64,000 bases of DNA from Thalassia testudinum (Eukaryota; Streptophyta; Magnoliopsida; Alismatales; Hydrocharitaceae), in contig JAZHRO010000055.1 of the NCBI GenBank assembly GCA_037157565.1, positions 41,199,001-41,263,000 of the forward strand, given 5' to 3'. Positions 22,998-36,436 of this stretch are shown piece after piece. A program made the translations under genes and the position numbers. Positions within the stretch are counted from its first letter, which is position 1. Each line of letters begins with the position of its first letter. The notes under the pieces are model-generated. The model did not search any database. It was not told the origin of the DNA and saw nothing but the letters and a program-made list of their open reading frames with translations.

Positions 22998-23010
22998 AGG
23001 CATGGGGGTA
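22998..23010 (+). promoter_or_regulatory. Terminal polypurine tract of D
   Basis: AGGCATGGGGGTA directly precedes the 3' LTR start, the position required for plus-strand priming. Confidence 0.85.
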
Positions 23011-25533
23011 TGATGAGAACCTCATCATGAGTCATAACTAGCTCATTTTGACCCAATACAAAGGATAAAAGCTCCTACATATCTCAAGGAAAGGCTTAAC
23101 TCAGAGAATTCTGAGTTTGAGAAGAAAACCAGTCATAAGGGGTAAAAGTGCAATTTTACCAGTATAATCTGCATACAGGGTAATTCAGGGCCCAAACACA
23201 GGTCAAAACAGCTTAATAAGAATAAAAGTGGGATGAGATGATCTAGCAAGGGCTACAGCACTTCCAAGGAACCAAATGATAATCTGTAACCCTAAAACAA
23301 CCCACTTCAATTCACAAGGTTCGAGGCAAAGTAAAAATAGAATAAATCCTCTAAAATTCATAGAAAAATAATCTCTAGGGTTTAGAACCTTCAATTTGGC
23401 CTTTAGAACCCATTTTGACCTACATTGAGAACCATGCCCAATTAATAACTTAATTTGGGTCTTTACGCAAATTGACCGGTCAAACAAGGTTTAATATGAA
23501 AATGAAATTTACCATCAGATTCCTTAGGTTCTAATTAGTCATGTATAAAAACTTGAGCCTAAGAAGAAACCTCCTTGACCGACTTTACACTTTGGTCCTC
23601 ATATATTTACTCTTTGGCCCTCAACTTTTGAACCCTCGCATTTTGGCCCCTAACTCTCCTTCGTTCTTTGCAAACAGGTCCCTCCTGCAAAACCCTGCCA
23701 GCACCATGCTCCGGCGACCTTGCGCGGAGCATGGCGCCGCGCAGGGTGAGGTGGAGGACCTGGCATGTGTACCGGGGGTGCCCTGCGTCGTCAGCCGTCG
23801 CAGGAGCACCCCCATGGTCATTGTAGCCCCCCATACCGGCCGTGCGAACGCACGGACGGTATGGGTTCGTATTCCGACCATTCTCCGGCGAGGGAGACAC
23901 GTCGTCTCCCTCCGCCTTCCTCCCTGCTTCATCCCTATAAATACCCCCCGCCGCTCCACCGACGAGGGCAGCCTGGATCTGACGGAGAAAACCCCCAGCT
24001 TTCTTCTCTTCTTCCTCCGGCAGACGCTCACCAGCTCCGGCGACTTCCTCCCCCTCCACCTCTTCGCTCTGCCGCGATACCAGCAGCAGAGACCTCCTCC
24101 CTTGCTCTTCCCGCGCCACGCCGCACCCAGCTGGCGCCTCTCCAGCCCTCTGCTCGCCGCCGCCCCTCTCCCTGAGCATCGTCTTCTCCGGCGACAGTCG
24201 ATACGACTGTCGCCCTATTCCTCCCCCTTCGTCCCTGCAAGTAAGTTAGACCTACTCCCCTTCTTCTCCTCTTTCTTTCCCCGCTTTCAATTTAGTCAAT
24301 TAAACCCTCGACCGCTCCTGTTCACCCTCATCCTCTCCGCCTCCGACCACCCTCCGGCGAGCCGCTCCCATCACCTCAGCGACCCACACGGCTCGCCGAC
24401 CACCGCAAAACCTCCGCCTCCTCACCCTGATCCTCTTCCGCCCCTCCACTTCCCACCAAACACCCTCTGCAGACCCACCGAACACACCCACTTCCTCGCT
24501 CACAGTTTGACCTAGGACGACCTGTTAGCTCCATCTCGTCCCCTGCAGACCCCCTGACCACCTTCGCCGTGCCACGGCGAAGGTCCCCCGCCTGTCTGAT
24601 TTGGCCGAGAGGCCGTTCTATTGATTTCAGGTTCCAGGCCTTGACCGCCATTGGCGAGGAAGCTCGAAGCTTGCTTGAGGTTGCTCCAAGCCTAGATATC
24701 CCAGGTTGAAGACCTAGGCTGCGCGAAAGAGTCTTGCACACACACCCTGGCCCTCAATTGGAGTTGCGAGCCTCAACAGCTGTTGCAATTGGAAGCACCA
24801 TCCCTATTGCAGGCGTGAGAGAAATGGGGTGCGCGGATAGTCCCACCTCGGAAACTTCTGAAGCCACACACCCACATAAATTGCAAAAGTGCCACCATCT
24901 GTTTGCCTCAGTTACCACGGGGTGAGGTCCCTCTCACCCGACCCGACCCGGCCTCGTCCGTGACCACGCTCCGCGGACCTGGCCCGACCCGATTAGACTG
25001 ACCTGCACTCCTCGCCCACCACGCACGCCGGTGGGCCTGGACCCGGGCCTGACCCGAACCCGATTACCCGGTAGCGCTCTGGGAGAGCTTCCGAAGAGTG
25101 ATTTCAGAGAGAAAGAGAAACGCGGGGGAGGGGGGGTAGAGTAGGTTTTTGCCCTCTGATGATGAACTCTTGAGCGTGCAGGCACAGGTGAAGGACTGCG
25201 GAAGAACTGAAGCGGCACTGTAGCGAAGGCATCGTTAAGTCGTCTCAGCACCGGGGCAGACGACGGAAGGTCAGCAGCCAGAGCAGGAAAGAAGACAGGC
25301 TGAAGAAGAAGGAAGAGCAACGGCCAACGCGAAAGAAGCAAGAAAAGAAGAAGAAGATCTGAAGAAAAAGAAAGAAAGAAAACAAGGAAGAACAGAAGAC
25401 AGAAGAAGAAGAGCACGAGGAGAAGATCTGAAGAAAGCAGAAGAAGAAGAAGACGAAAAAGAAAGAAAGAAAACTAGGAAGAACAAAAGCCAAAGAGGAA
25501 GAAAGAAGAGAAGAAGAAGAAGAAGCCAAATTT

Positions 25534-25569
<36 letters not shown>

Positions 25570-25735
25570 ATTTTTGTAATAGAACTTGTGTATCTCTAGA
25601 ATACAACTTGCTCCCTGAGTTCGACCTCGGGAACTCTTTCATTTTTCCGAGTAAAAAAATTTTATATGAAACGTTGGTAACAACCGGCTTCGCTACAACG
25701 TTATAACAAACCCGGTACAAAACCACACGCATTCA
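23011..25735 (+). repeat. Element D 3' LTR
   Basis: Near-identical to 12209-14927, with the same hairpin head, hairpin cluster (23704-23910), TATA box (23936-23943) and TC run. It ends ...gcattca followed by the ACTAA duplication. The last dozen bases differ from those of the 5' LTR more than the rest does. Confidence 0.95.
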
Positions 25736-28700
25736 ACTAACTTAACTTAACTTACTAATATCTACAATAACATATAATATATCTACAATGACGTATAGAA
25801 ATGTTGCTAAAACCTTAGAAAAACTATATACATAAGCTAAGGTGAAAACTATTGTCTATATTAACGTTTATTACTATCTATAGTGACATCTATATCTGTC
25901 ACTAAAGCTATCTTTTATTTATATACATAATAGCTTAAATAATGTTGCTATACTCTAAGTATACTTATATACATATTATTTACATATATACTAATATATA
26001 CAATATATATCTATATTATATATATACAGACGCATACTTAACATTTGTTAGATTTTTGCTGATGCCTTTCTTCTTCTTTGTGCTTCTTCTATACTTAGCC
26101 GCACACGCTCACGCCTCTGAGCACTTAGCATTTAATCACTTTAATTAGGGGGTGATTACTGTTCCTTAATGACAAAATTAGGTTTGTTATTGGCGGACAG
26201 CCTTTTCGAAGGATACACAAACCCTAATGGGTGGGACCAGACTTCTACTAAGAGCCACCATAATCCTTAGTTAGGTGTATTAATATCTCGTTAATGGCTC
26301 ATTAATGAGCTTAATCACCCATTTGCACAGTGCTTGACCCCCGGCCGTACACCGTACTCAATTATCTCATGCCAATGCTAATCAAATGTCCATTTACATG
26401 CTTAGAGGGGATGGGTTGTAAGTGTGAGGGGCACCCAGTGCCATGATGACTGAGCCATCCACTTCACAAAATCCTTATATAGCATTGTAAGTGCTCGGCG
26501 ATGCATGATGTGGCACCATTTAGGTGCCTCTCAGCGTTGCCAATCTAGTGCAGCTACGTGATAAAATCCTGATTTTGGCCCTCGATTTGAGGGCCCATTT
26601 TAGCTTCTATTTTAAAATAAATTATATAGTTGTAAAGCCCTTATATATGGCTATATAATTATATTTTATATTTACAAAAATAATTAATTTTACTATATAA
26701 ATAAATTAGCTAAACTTTACAATTTATGCACATTGGTTTATAAGTTAATTTCTTAATTACAATATAAATTACATAATTTATGATCTAATTGACCTTATAC
26801 AGTATTAGTATACATACTAAATTATTTAATACATATTTTTATGATATTTTACAAGTTTTATTTTAATTTATATATAATTAAATATACATTTCAAAGTGAT
26901 TTGTCTATAATTAAGCATAAATTATATAATATAGTACAAATATAGCTAAATTAGTTTAAATTACTTAAAATATTATAATACAAACATACAGTGTAAATTA
27001 GTTCAATAATAACATAATTTACTAATTTATTTTAATTTAATTTAGTAAACTACTAACTAACTGAATAAATTGATTATTTCTTGCATATATATAATTAAAT
27101 TAGTTTGCACATATTCTAGTGTACATTGTATATATATAAATATGTATGTACACTATCATTGATAAATAAGTTTATTTATAGGGGTTTCTATAATTATATA
27201 ACTTAGAGTACATATAAGTTAATTAAATTAATAGATAATTATATAATAAAGTTATCTATGATAATTTATCCTAAAAACTTAATTTATACTATATAATACA
27301 TACATAAGTTATATATATAGTTTATATACATATTTTACATTATATACATATATAGCTTAATATATAGCTTATATATACATGTATTTACATAGTATACATA
27401 ATATTTTTAGGTCTTTTTCAAGTTTTTTTGATTTTTTATGAGTTTTCTAAGTTTAATAGAGGTAGGGGATGAGAAAGAAAGAGAGACATGAGATGAATAG
27501 AGTTGTTTTTGTTTTTGTATTTTTTTTTTGTTCGAGTTCTTTTATTGAGTTTTAAAGTATACCAAACCTTCAGTTGGAATGTTCTAACAAGTAGGAGGTT
27601 CAGAAGACCTTCAAACTTTACAAACACTTAAACATATACTTTTTCTTACTCGCTATATCTTTATTTTATTTTTTTGGAATTTTTATAAGTTTTTATTTAT
27701 TTACAAGTGAAACTTAGTCTAGGCCTAAGTGAGTGTGACAAGGAGTAACCTAAGGCCTAATTAAGAGCTGTGTGGCTTGAGAGTGTAGTGAAAGCATTCA
27801 GAAGTGTCAAGCACAACACAAAAGAGATGTTCAAGCATATAAACATGATTTTTCATTTAATTTCATCACATTTCTAAGTTTGGGCAATTATACACATGTA
27901 TGGCTGACAAAAGAAGTTAGAAATTAGATTACAAGCTGTTCAAAAGAGATTAATGGACATTAACAATACATGAAAGCTTGCACAAAGTTGTATACAACAT
28001 TGCAATACATATCACCATTTAAAATATCCAAAACCTCAGCCACTGCCCTAACCATATCTGGCCAACATAAGCGACAGCTGCAGCAGTAGCTGCATAGGCT
28101 ACAACAGCTTGAATTAAATTTAAATTAGCAGCAATAGTCGCAGTAGCAGCTAACAAATAGTCTTCAACCCAAAACCAGACATCTTAAAGTTCTTTTCAAA
28201 AGCTGCTATGTAGCCAAATCTCTAAACTCAGTAATTCTGATTAGGATTTCAGTGAAAACATGTCCAAGATCATACTTGGTAAAGTCTGATCTGGATCAAA
28301 ATATCCTAATCAGAAGTGCTACAGAGCCATCAAATCCCAATTCAGCAAATCTGATAGGCACTTCAATAGACAATTATTCCAGATCAGACTTAAGAAAGTC
28401 TGTTCAGTGATCAAGCATGTCCAAATTCAGAAGGTGATTCTCATTAAAAATCATCTTGAAATCAAAGGAGAAGATCTTAAATCAATGCTTATAAAATGTA
28501 CTTTCATTCCCCTTTGCAAAGCAATTACTATTTTCTTCCAAAAATCCTTTAAAAATCCAATCACAACTCCACTATAAAATCAGGAAAGTAGGTATAGGGA
28601 GGTTGAAATGTCACCCTAATTGGGCTTTTGCTTTGGGTCATTTGGTGATCTCTCCACTCAGTCTCCTTGAACACCATTGATGGGTGTTCAAGGTAATTTT

Positions 28701-30302
28701 GTGGATTGATCAAGACTCGTTGGGTCCTTGTTCTATCTCAAATCAGGGAGACTGATTCTCCTTGATAGAACTCTCCATCATAGGGCTTGGATTAGGCATA
28801 TGCTCATCCACAAATCAAAACAAAACTCAAGAACATTGGAATCCTTGCATACACCTCAATCAAGTCCTTAAACTCTCAAAAACCTTGAATAAATTGATAA
28901 AACCTCAAATAGATTTCAAATCACTGATTTGAACAATTAAAACCCATTTTAAGCAAAATCAAGTCAATTGAGTTGGTGAACAAGATCGGGGGGTCTTTGT
29001 GGCATTATGAATTGAATGGGTGACCCCCAAGTTGATTTTGGTGCTAATTTCAGATCTAAGAAACAAGGTTCTTAGGTCTGAAATTAGACCTTAATGAGTG
29101 GGTGATCAGTGAATTAAAATCAAGGAATTAAGAAGGTGATCAAATGGAATGTAAAGGTTGATTAATGGTGATGATGATGGGTATGAAAGTCTCTCTGATA
29201 TGAATTGATCAGAGAGATGCGAATCGAATCTAAATTACTCTACTCCTAAGCTAATCTAACACTACAATTAACTAGAAAGCAGTAAAACTATACTAATTCT
29301 ACTCCTAGAAAACATGTAAATATATTTATGGGACGAAGTTGTCTAAGGTCACTCGCTGGTGGTTGGTGACGACGAAAGGGGAGAAAACCAACAGCTGAAG
29401 AAGATGTCTCAGGTCACTGCAGGCGGATGAATAAGAGATGAAAGGAAGCTGTAGGTGTGGACGAAAGGAATCACTCAGGAGGAGGGAGCGATCCAAGGTT
29501 TGCACGCGAGCTGAGGGAATGCTTAAGTAGACTCTGGGAGTGATTATGTTCATTGCGCGATGATATTAAGTGATTAAGGCATGGGCGGCCACGAAGAGAG
29601 GAGAGGGCACGCGATGCTGTCAAATCAAAGTGCAGTCATTGGATGGGATCTGGATAAGGTGGTGACCTCATGCACCGAAGCACGTGAAGCTTCGATTGGA
29701 TCTGGGCCATAAGATCGAGAGGTGATGGATTGTATGCCTTGATGGCTCATGTTCTTGCGATGAACAGTGCACTAAGAGGTGTACCATTCACCATGATCTA
29801 TTGGTGAAATTACAACAAAGTCCCTAAGGTGAAATAGTGTAAGCATTGTAGGGAGGCTCATAAGTGGCGAGAAAGCACTTCAAAGTGGTCCCTAGGATTT
29901 CCAAAGAAGCCCCTATGATTTACAAAATAGTCCCTGGAAGGTTTCTAATGTGAATAAATGTTATGAATGAAGGACCTAAATGTGAATCTCTAAATGAAAG
30001 GTGCTATTGATGTCCAAATGCAACCAAGGTTTTATTTAAGCTTAATTGAACATTTAGGAAGATAATTATGCTTTTGATTTGAAGTTTTGAGCTCAAATGT
30101 TTGTTTAATTTGCAAATGGATCATCATTGAATAGAATATCTCATTTAATGACCTAATTTTGCATTTTTAACACAAAATTAATGTTTTAGGTCTTTTTCTC
30201 TATTTCCCACACTTAACCCATTTCATGTGTTAATTTAATAGTGTTTAATCTAGTTTCTAGCTTAACTTGGGCATTTTAGCTATGATGAGCCACACCTCAT
30301 CA
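25736..30302 (-). repeat. Element B right LTR, second part
   Basis: Continuation after D; it begins with the ACTAA duplication (25736-25740). It matches about 2389-7019 with a few percent divergence, except for a tract identical over 595 bp (28409-29003 against 5079-5673). It ends at 30302 with hairpin head TGATGAG/CTCATCA (30283-30302, plus-strand reading). TATA candidate on the minus strand at 26473-26481. No coding sequence. Confidence 0.85.
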
Positions 30303-30784
30303 CCTGGAGATCGACATTTCAGGATAATCCCGCCCATGGCACTTGAATCAACACAAGGTGCTTGCATGTGTCCAGTAGGATATTTAGATATCCTATGAGA
30401 CAAGCACCAATGAGACGATATGTTATTACGCATCTTTGAGGGGAGTAGTTTTCATTCCACCTCTCTGCACCAGAAATTTGTCCAATCAACTTGTGTCTTT
30501 GAGCCGCTCCTAAGCTAGATCTTCGAGATGACTTTTCAGAACAGAACACTTTTGACATTATTTCTCAATTATGCACATTGAGCCAAACTAGTGTGTGGAT
30601 TTTGGGTGCTTATGTTACCAAGTCCTACAAACCAAAGGGCAGGCAATGGGGCAGAATAATCCTTAAGCCTTAGACTTAATACATCAGCCTCGCACTTTCC
30701 TCAACCTGTTGAGGACTATGTTTGATCTTGAAGCTACTATAGAATAGCTATGCATGCAAACACTCAAGTGAATATTAGCAATAA
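30303..30784 (-). mobile_element. Element A internal region, continuation after B
   Basis: Starts with the third 37-nt repeat unit (30303-30339) and continues as the reverse complement of D-like 3' sequence (compare 22030-22420), including the hairpin AGGATAT/ATATCCT at 30389-30406. It stops near 30784 where P begins. No reading frame. Confidence 0.65.
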
Positions 30785-32456
30785 CAAAAAAATTTGCACA
30801 ATCAATTCAATCCACAAAATAGACACAAGATGTGTAGTGGTTTCCCACTCACTTGGGTACTCCACTACTTGAGCCTCCTAGCTTAGGATTTTTAACCCGA
30901 TTCCCTCAACCCCGAGGGAATCAATTTACTAACTAAGGTAATTAACGGGTTACCTCAACTCAAGTACAAGAAATAGGTTTGTTACAACCCAAAGGATGAG
31001 CAAAAGCTCAATACAAATAAGGACTGGTGTAAGATAAAATAAATCTTACAACAAGGATTCCTAAGTCTCTCAACAATAATTAAAATGAGATTACCGATTA
31101 GAGAGCCTAGAAAAGACGTGAATCGCTTTGTAAATGCATGAAAGAAACAAGTCATTGAGTTTGCAAATTCATAGAGAGATTGAGAGTAGTAAACACAATT
31201 TCTTCTCTTCAAAATATGGTGGAAATATGAAAAGCTAGCTCTAGAATTTTTCCTTCTCTTTCTTGTGTGCACACTAAGAGTCCTAGGATCTTTTTATAGA
31301 GTTAGGACCTTAGCAATACGTCTACCAGACATTGGCCTTTAAATCCCAACGTTCATGGTCTCAAAATTAATTTACTACCCATTCAAATTTGAACCAATGG
31401 CTAACTGGTATCGATACTAAAGTATAGGTACCGATACTAGTGACTTACTATTTCATGTTTTAAGTTAACTTGTCACAGACAGTACCTATTGGGTATCGGT
31501 ACTAATCATGAGTACTGATACTCGTTGCTTCCAGATTTAGATTTTAAATACTTAACACAAATCTGTAACCCACTTGTACCGGTACTGATAATGAGTACCA
31601 GTATTCACTGCCTCCAGTACCAGTACGGATCATGAGTACTAGTACTCGCGAGGTATAGGTTTGTTTCTTTGAAAAAACCCAAACATGTAACTCACATGTA
31701 CTGGTACTTGTCGGTTAACAAGTTTGGGTTTTTTCAAAGAAACAAACCTGTACCCCACGAGTATTGGTACTCATGATCAGTACCGGTATTGGAGGCAATG
31801 AGTATCGGTACTCATGATCAGTACCGGTACAAGTGGGTTACAGATTTGTGTTAAGTATTTAAAATCTAAATCCGGAAGCAACGTGTATCGGTAGTCATGA
31901 TTAGTACTGATACCCAATAGGTACTGTCTGTGACAAGTTAACTTAAAACACAAAATAGCAAGTCACTTGTACCGGTACTTATACTTTATTATCGGTACCA
32001 GTTAGCTGTTAGTTCAAATCTGAATGGCTAGTAAATTAATTTTGAGATCATGAATGTTGGGATTTAAATCCCAACGTCTGGTAGACATATTACTAAGGTC
32101 CTAACTCTATAAAAAGACCCTAGGACTCTTAGTTTGCACACAAGAAAGAGAAGGAAAAATTCTAGAGCTAGCTTTTCATATTTCTACCATATTTTGAAGA
32201 GAAGAAATTGTGTTTGCTGCTCTCAATCTCTCTACGAATTTGCAAACTCAACGACGTATTTCTTTCACACATTTACAAAGTGATTCAAGTCTTTTCTAGG
32301 CTCTCTAATCGGTAATCTCATTTTAATTATTGTTGAAAGGCTTAAGAATCTTTATTGTAAGATTTATTTTGTCTTATACCAATTCTTAATTGTATTGAGC
32401 TTTTTCTCATCTTTGGGTTGTAACAAATCCATTTCTTGTACTTGGGTTAAGGTAAC
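30785..32456. mobile_element. Element P: long inverted-repeat (foldback-like) element
   Basis: Arms 30949-31684 and 31722-32456 (about 735 bp each) are reverse complements, roughly 90% identical by eye, around a 37-bp centre. The inner arms carry repeated dyads such as GTACCGGTAC and GAGTAC(C)GGTACTC. About 165 bp outside the left arm (30785-30948) has no partner because F is inserted at the end of the right arm, so the mate should lie beyond the window. No transposase or RT frame is visible. It could be a non-autonomous DNA transposon, or two LTRs fused head to head. A transcript would fold into a long hairpin. Confidence 0.65.
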
Positions 32457-34764
32457 TGATGAGAGACTCATCATGGCTCTTAATTACCTTTAATTAACTA
32501 GTTTTCCTGGTTAATTAGCTAAGAATATACTAATTACAGGGTTAATTATAATATAGGGGAATAATTAATAAGGACCTTCAAAATAAGTTAAAAATAATAA
32601 ATTAAATATCAGTTAATCTTATTAATAATTTAATTAATAATTTGGAGTTAAATATTAAACATTTAGCTAGTTTCTTAATATTTAAACTAACTTAATTAAT
32701 TTTATGACCTAAGTACTTAATTAACTTAAGTAAATTAATAACTTAATTACATATAACTAAAAAGGACAAAAACATAAATTCAAGGCATAAATATAATATT
32801 CACTTAATTTATAATTATGTATAAAAATTGAAAAAGAAATAAATTAAAATAAGCCTAAAAAGTCACTGTTTACGTTTTAGTCCTTAATTTCCATGTCAAT
32901 TGAGTCCATTTACTACAACCACTTCCTTAGTTTTTATTACAAAAAGGCCCCTACATGCACAATACCCGTCTTCTTCATTTCTTCTTCTTCTTCTTCCTCA
33001 TCCTTGGATGGTCTAGGAAGTCCAGTCACCGCATGACTCAATCACCACCTATTTGACATCATTTTGACCTTACCATGGTTGCCACCCTTCCTCTCACCTC
33101 CACCTTCTCATCCAATGGCTTGGATCTCCCCCTAATCCTATTTAGGACTGGCGAAGAAGCTCACTGATGTCGGAAATGACTCTGGTGAGTTAGGATGTAC
33201 CTAAACCCTTTACCGTCCAAGTTTAGGCCCCTACCTCTCTGCCACCACCTATAAATAGCCATGGCCACCTCCAATTTGAAGGGTTGGCTCCCTTCCCTCT
33301 TCCCCATTCATAGACCAACGATAGGCTATTCCCTCCCCTCCGACGACCTCTCACCCCCCTTTTGGAGGCTTTTGGCAGAGGCATTCGCCTCTCTAAACCC
33401 CTCTTCCTCTCCTATAGCTGTGACAGAGCTTGGGAGGACGCCATCTTCCCTTCTACTCCGCTTCCTTTCTCGCCAGAGTTTGATATGACTTTGTCGGATT
33501 TCCTCCTCTGTTATGCACCTTTGATGGAGATCTCTCACCTCCCTTTGTCTAGGTAATTCGTTGATAATCCTAGATTTTAGTATAGTTTAGATTAGCATAG
33601 TTAGGTAGCTAGATTAGCGAATTTTAATGCTATTTCACTACATCTTCTCCAACTCCAGAAAGCTCATTTGAATTTGATCGGAGCCTCCTTCAGCCTTTTA
33701 AACTCATCAATCACCTTCTTAACTATGTCATGATCACTTCCATATCACAATTTACATGATTTATCACTTATTTTGCTTAAATCATTTCACACATAACTGA
33801 GGACTTCTGCTGTCTATGGCAGTGACCCCAGAGCTATTCCACATTCACAGGAGGTCCATCATGTCTTCACCACTTCAGGACCTCACTCTACTTCTTAATT
33901 AGACAGATAAATCATTACACAAGAAATGACTAATTCCACTTCAACTTCTGAGCTCACTGTCAATGGTGAGCTCAGAAGAGTTTATTCAACTAATCGACAT
34001 TTAAATCATCATCGCCTTGCCTTATTTAATAGTTCCCCTCACTCAATTAGGAGGGAGATGAGTTCTTGAGTCACTCGAACTCAAAGTTGTTTCTACTGAT
34101 TCATTGATCAATCTTTTAGTTTGATCTTCAATTGCATCAATTGACATGTTTTTGAGGTTCCTTGCAACCTCAGGAATCATTTGAGACCATTCTTGGTCCA
34201 TTTCATGGAGACTTCATCTCTAGCGAACTCAAACGATGTTCATCAGAGCTTCGGAGATCTCTAGGGACTTTAATTTGAGCCTCAGCCTCTGAAACTCTTT
34301 GTAAAGCTCCAGAATGAAAAATCTTGAGTCGAGATTTAGATTCTACTCTTTAGAATTAAGAATTAAAGTTAATTCTTTACTGTTAGTTGTCGTTTTCTCC
34401 AACTCCAATGGAGTTGGAGAGACACAATCACTAGGGTTTAACCTATAGGAACTAGTTCTTAAGCATATATAGACTCTAGAGAATCTATTATAGAAGTTAA
34501 ATAAGTCTTAGAACTTCTTGCCTCTTCTGTCGAACAAACCTTTATTTGATCTCAAGCGACGAAGCCTAATTGCACTGTAGGAGCTCTTAAAATTCCATTT
34601 TGAAGTGCTGAACAACTTCTTTGAGTTGAATTATGTCAGATTAGGCATTTAATTTGATCTGGGAAGCTGTGGATTTGAAAGTCAACTCTCAACCTGAGTT
34701 TGGACAAACCTGAGTTCAACTTGAGGAATTCAGGCTTGACTCTTTGATTTTAAGGGTTGATTAA
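32457..34764 (+). mobile_element. F: 5' part of an Athila-like LTR, plus strand
   Basis: Starts with hairpin head TGATGAG-AGA-CTCATCA (32457-32473) after GTAAC (32452-32456), the likely target duplication inside P. Candidate TATA box TATAAATAG at 33250-33258. It is cut at 34764 by G's LTR, and the rest of F is not in the window. The open frames at 33261-33556 overlap on both strands and show no recognised domain. Confidence 0.6.
33250..33258 (+). promoter_or_regulatory. Candidate TATA box in F
   Basis: TATAAATAG, 0.8 kb into the LTR, comparable to D (0.93 kb). Confidence 0.5.
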
Positions 34765-35360
34765 TGATGTGCATACATCTACATAGCCAAAAATGTCTAT
34801 TAATGAATGTTCTTAGTGTCATATTAGCATCATACATTGTAAATATTGCATAACATGTATAATCATGCATTTAGGTTAAGTTGTACAAATTGTATAGTAA
34901 TTATCTCCATTTATGGTCAGGGACAGAGTGATTTTTAATCAGGGCCTCGGATTGAAGATCCAACTGTATGGATCTGATCAGGGCGACGATTGGAGTTCAA
35001 CGACTCCAAGATCACCCTGATCGGACATCCGTAGCACCAGATAGAGACCGAGGAACCCTAAAGAACAAGGGCCAAGATGGTGCCAATCAGCACTTCAGAC
35101 GACAAATCTGACCGCACGGATGGGTTTGGATAGATAAATGCAGCCTAACAATGCGAAAATCGATCCAATCTAACATTCGTAGCACCATCTGCAACTCACA
35201 GAAGATGGACAGCCAAGATGGTGCCATGTGGCACCATCTCAGCTGCCCGACCGGCCCCAAGGACCTGCCTCTGCTTTTCTTCTTCACCCGCTCGACGAAT
35301 GTCCGCCGTTGGATGCCCATCCAACGGTCGTGAGTGCACGCCGCTTAAAACCTCTGCGCG

Positions 35361-35425
35361 ACACAAATGAAGGCGCAGTGTAGTGGTCGCGAGGCGTTGC
35401 GTGCGCGCAGGGCCCAGGTTCAACT
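35361..35425 (+). other. tRNA-like (A/B box) stretch in G LTR
   Basis: GGCGCAGTGTAGTGG is followed by GGTTCAACTCT, a consensus-like B box, about 35 nt later. The T-stem pairs poorly. It holds the same relative place as the clearer module in block C (10813-10868). Confidence 0.35.
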
Positions 35426-35791
35426 CTCGATCCGCTACGTGTGTGCGTTGAATCCAGACCACGCGACTGGTTGCGAACGGCCTTGATCGCCCAATCGGGC
35501 GTACGCGGGATTAGATGCTCCGCCTCACGCCCAATCTGATGCATGATCAAGCGGTGCGAAGAAGAAGCACGGTGCGGGCGAGGACAACTTTAAGCCGTTC
35601 GATCTTGTGATCGGACGACTGATATTGTCTAAACGTGCGCGGGCGTTTAGGTCGCAGAAGAGGAGCGGGCACGTGCAGCGTGCACACACGTCGCCCACAA
35701 CGGACCTTTAACAATGTTTAAGTCCGTCACTGAAGGTCCCATATTAATTTTTTGATATTGTAATGACTAAAATGCCCCCAATCCTTGCAAC

Positions 35792-35800
35792 TATAAAAGG
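35792..35800 (+). promoter_or_regulatory. Candidate TATA box, G LTR
   Basis: TATAAAAGG, followed by a CT-rich stretch. Confidence 0.55.
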
Positions 35801-36436
35801 AGACCTTTATCCTATGAATTTATCATCCCTTCCTTCTCCTCTCTTCCTCTCCAAAGCTTAAGAGAAGCTTGTCCCACACCCGGGATGCTCCTCAAGAGCT
35901 AAATCCAAGTTTTCGCCCCTGTTTCGGAAGTGGATCCCGTGACGACGATGACATGTTGCCTCGTTCCCATTCTTCCAACTTCATCCTCCTTCTAGCCTCG
36001 TCCTCTATCTTCCAGGCGTCGCCTCCGTCTGGCTTGTCCTCCAAGCATTCGTCAAGGAGGATAACATCTCTCTCCCTTCTTTTATCGCTTTCTAGAGTAG
36101 AATTTCCTGCTTTCTGGTTGTAACAATTTCCCGCTTTCTAGTGTAATCATTTTCTGCTTTCTTAGTTATAAAAAATTATTCAAATACCAAGTGTTTGTTC
36201 TCTCTCTCTCTTATTGTCTATAGCGATTCCATTGTGATTATTTCTCCTTTTAAAAAAATATACAAAAAATATATTGCGAATTTTGAGATCGACGTAGCCT
36301 CCCTATGTTCGACCCGGAACTTCTTTATGGATTTTCGATATAAATTTTAACTGTTGAATGGATTTCTTCATGACTCGAACTACAATGACGGGGTTTTCGA
36401 ATCCAACTCAGAACGCGTAGTTTTCCACATTCAACA

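Larger units (their letters stand above)
21550..23010 (+). mobile_element. D 3' non-coding region between integrase and 3' LTR
   Basis: About 1.46 kb with no gene. It holds an internal polypurine tract (21708-21720), an A-run (about 21790-21813), a small hairpin AGGATAT/ATATCCT (about 22362-22380), three 38-nt repeats (22416-22562), and the terminal polypurine tract. Other Athila elements can carry an env-like gene in this position; none is seen here. Confidence 0.8.
12209..25735 (+). mobile_element. Element D: near-complete Athila-lineage Ty3/gypsy retrotransposon
   Basis: 13.5 kb, bounded by TG...CA and a perfect 5-bp ACTAA duplication. The order is 5' LTR 12209-14927, tRNA-Asp PBS 14934-14951, leader, gag-pol frame 15850-21549, non-coding 3' region with two polypurine tracts, and 3' LTR 23011-25735. 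By eye the LTRs differ at about four single bases, one microsatellite length and the last dozen bases, so the insertion is recent. There is no env-like frame and no chromodomain. The only obvious lesion is one stop codon in RT. It sits inside B and is the youngest insertion in the left half. Confidence 0.95.
1975..30302 (-). mobile_element. Element B: large-LTR non-coding Ty3/gypsy element (Athila-like), minus strand, interrupted by D
   Basis: Two direct repeats of about 5 kb (1975-7019; 11797-12208 plus 25736-30302) flank a 4.8-kb internal region. Orientation is set by the PBS copies at 11687-11789 and the polypurine tract at 7020-7034, both on the minus strand. No gag or pol frame is recognisable, so B is a non-autonomous large derivative. 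B lies between repeat units of element A. The candidate 5-bp duplication is imperfect (catgg at 1970-1974, cctgg at 30303-30307), and the left edge could lie anywhere from 1975 to 1983. D is inserted in its right LTR. Confidence 0.8.
34765..36436 (+). repeat. Element G 5' LTR
   Basis: Starts with an imperfect hairpin head (TGATGT GCAT ACATCT) and ends ...caaca three bases before a PBS. It is preceded by ATTAA (34760-34764). Features are a nested dyad at about 34978-35025 (GATCAGGG...CCCTGATC around TTGGAGT...ACTCCAA), a hairpin CCGTTGGATG/CATCCAACGG (35307-35328), a tRNA-like stretch (about 35361-35425), and TATAAAAGG at 35792-35800. It appears inserted in F. The start is inferred from the head motif and the resemblance to block C. 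Confidence 0.6.

Noticed and set aside
21550..23010. Possible env-like gene in D
   Set aside because: No frame longer than about 100 codons, no transmembrane or signal segments; the region is non-coding with repeats and polypurine tracts.
33261..33556. Possible small gene after the F TATA box
   Set aside because: Frames on both strands, no recognised domain, and the position is the R region of an LTR.
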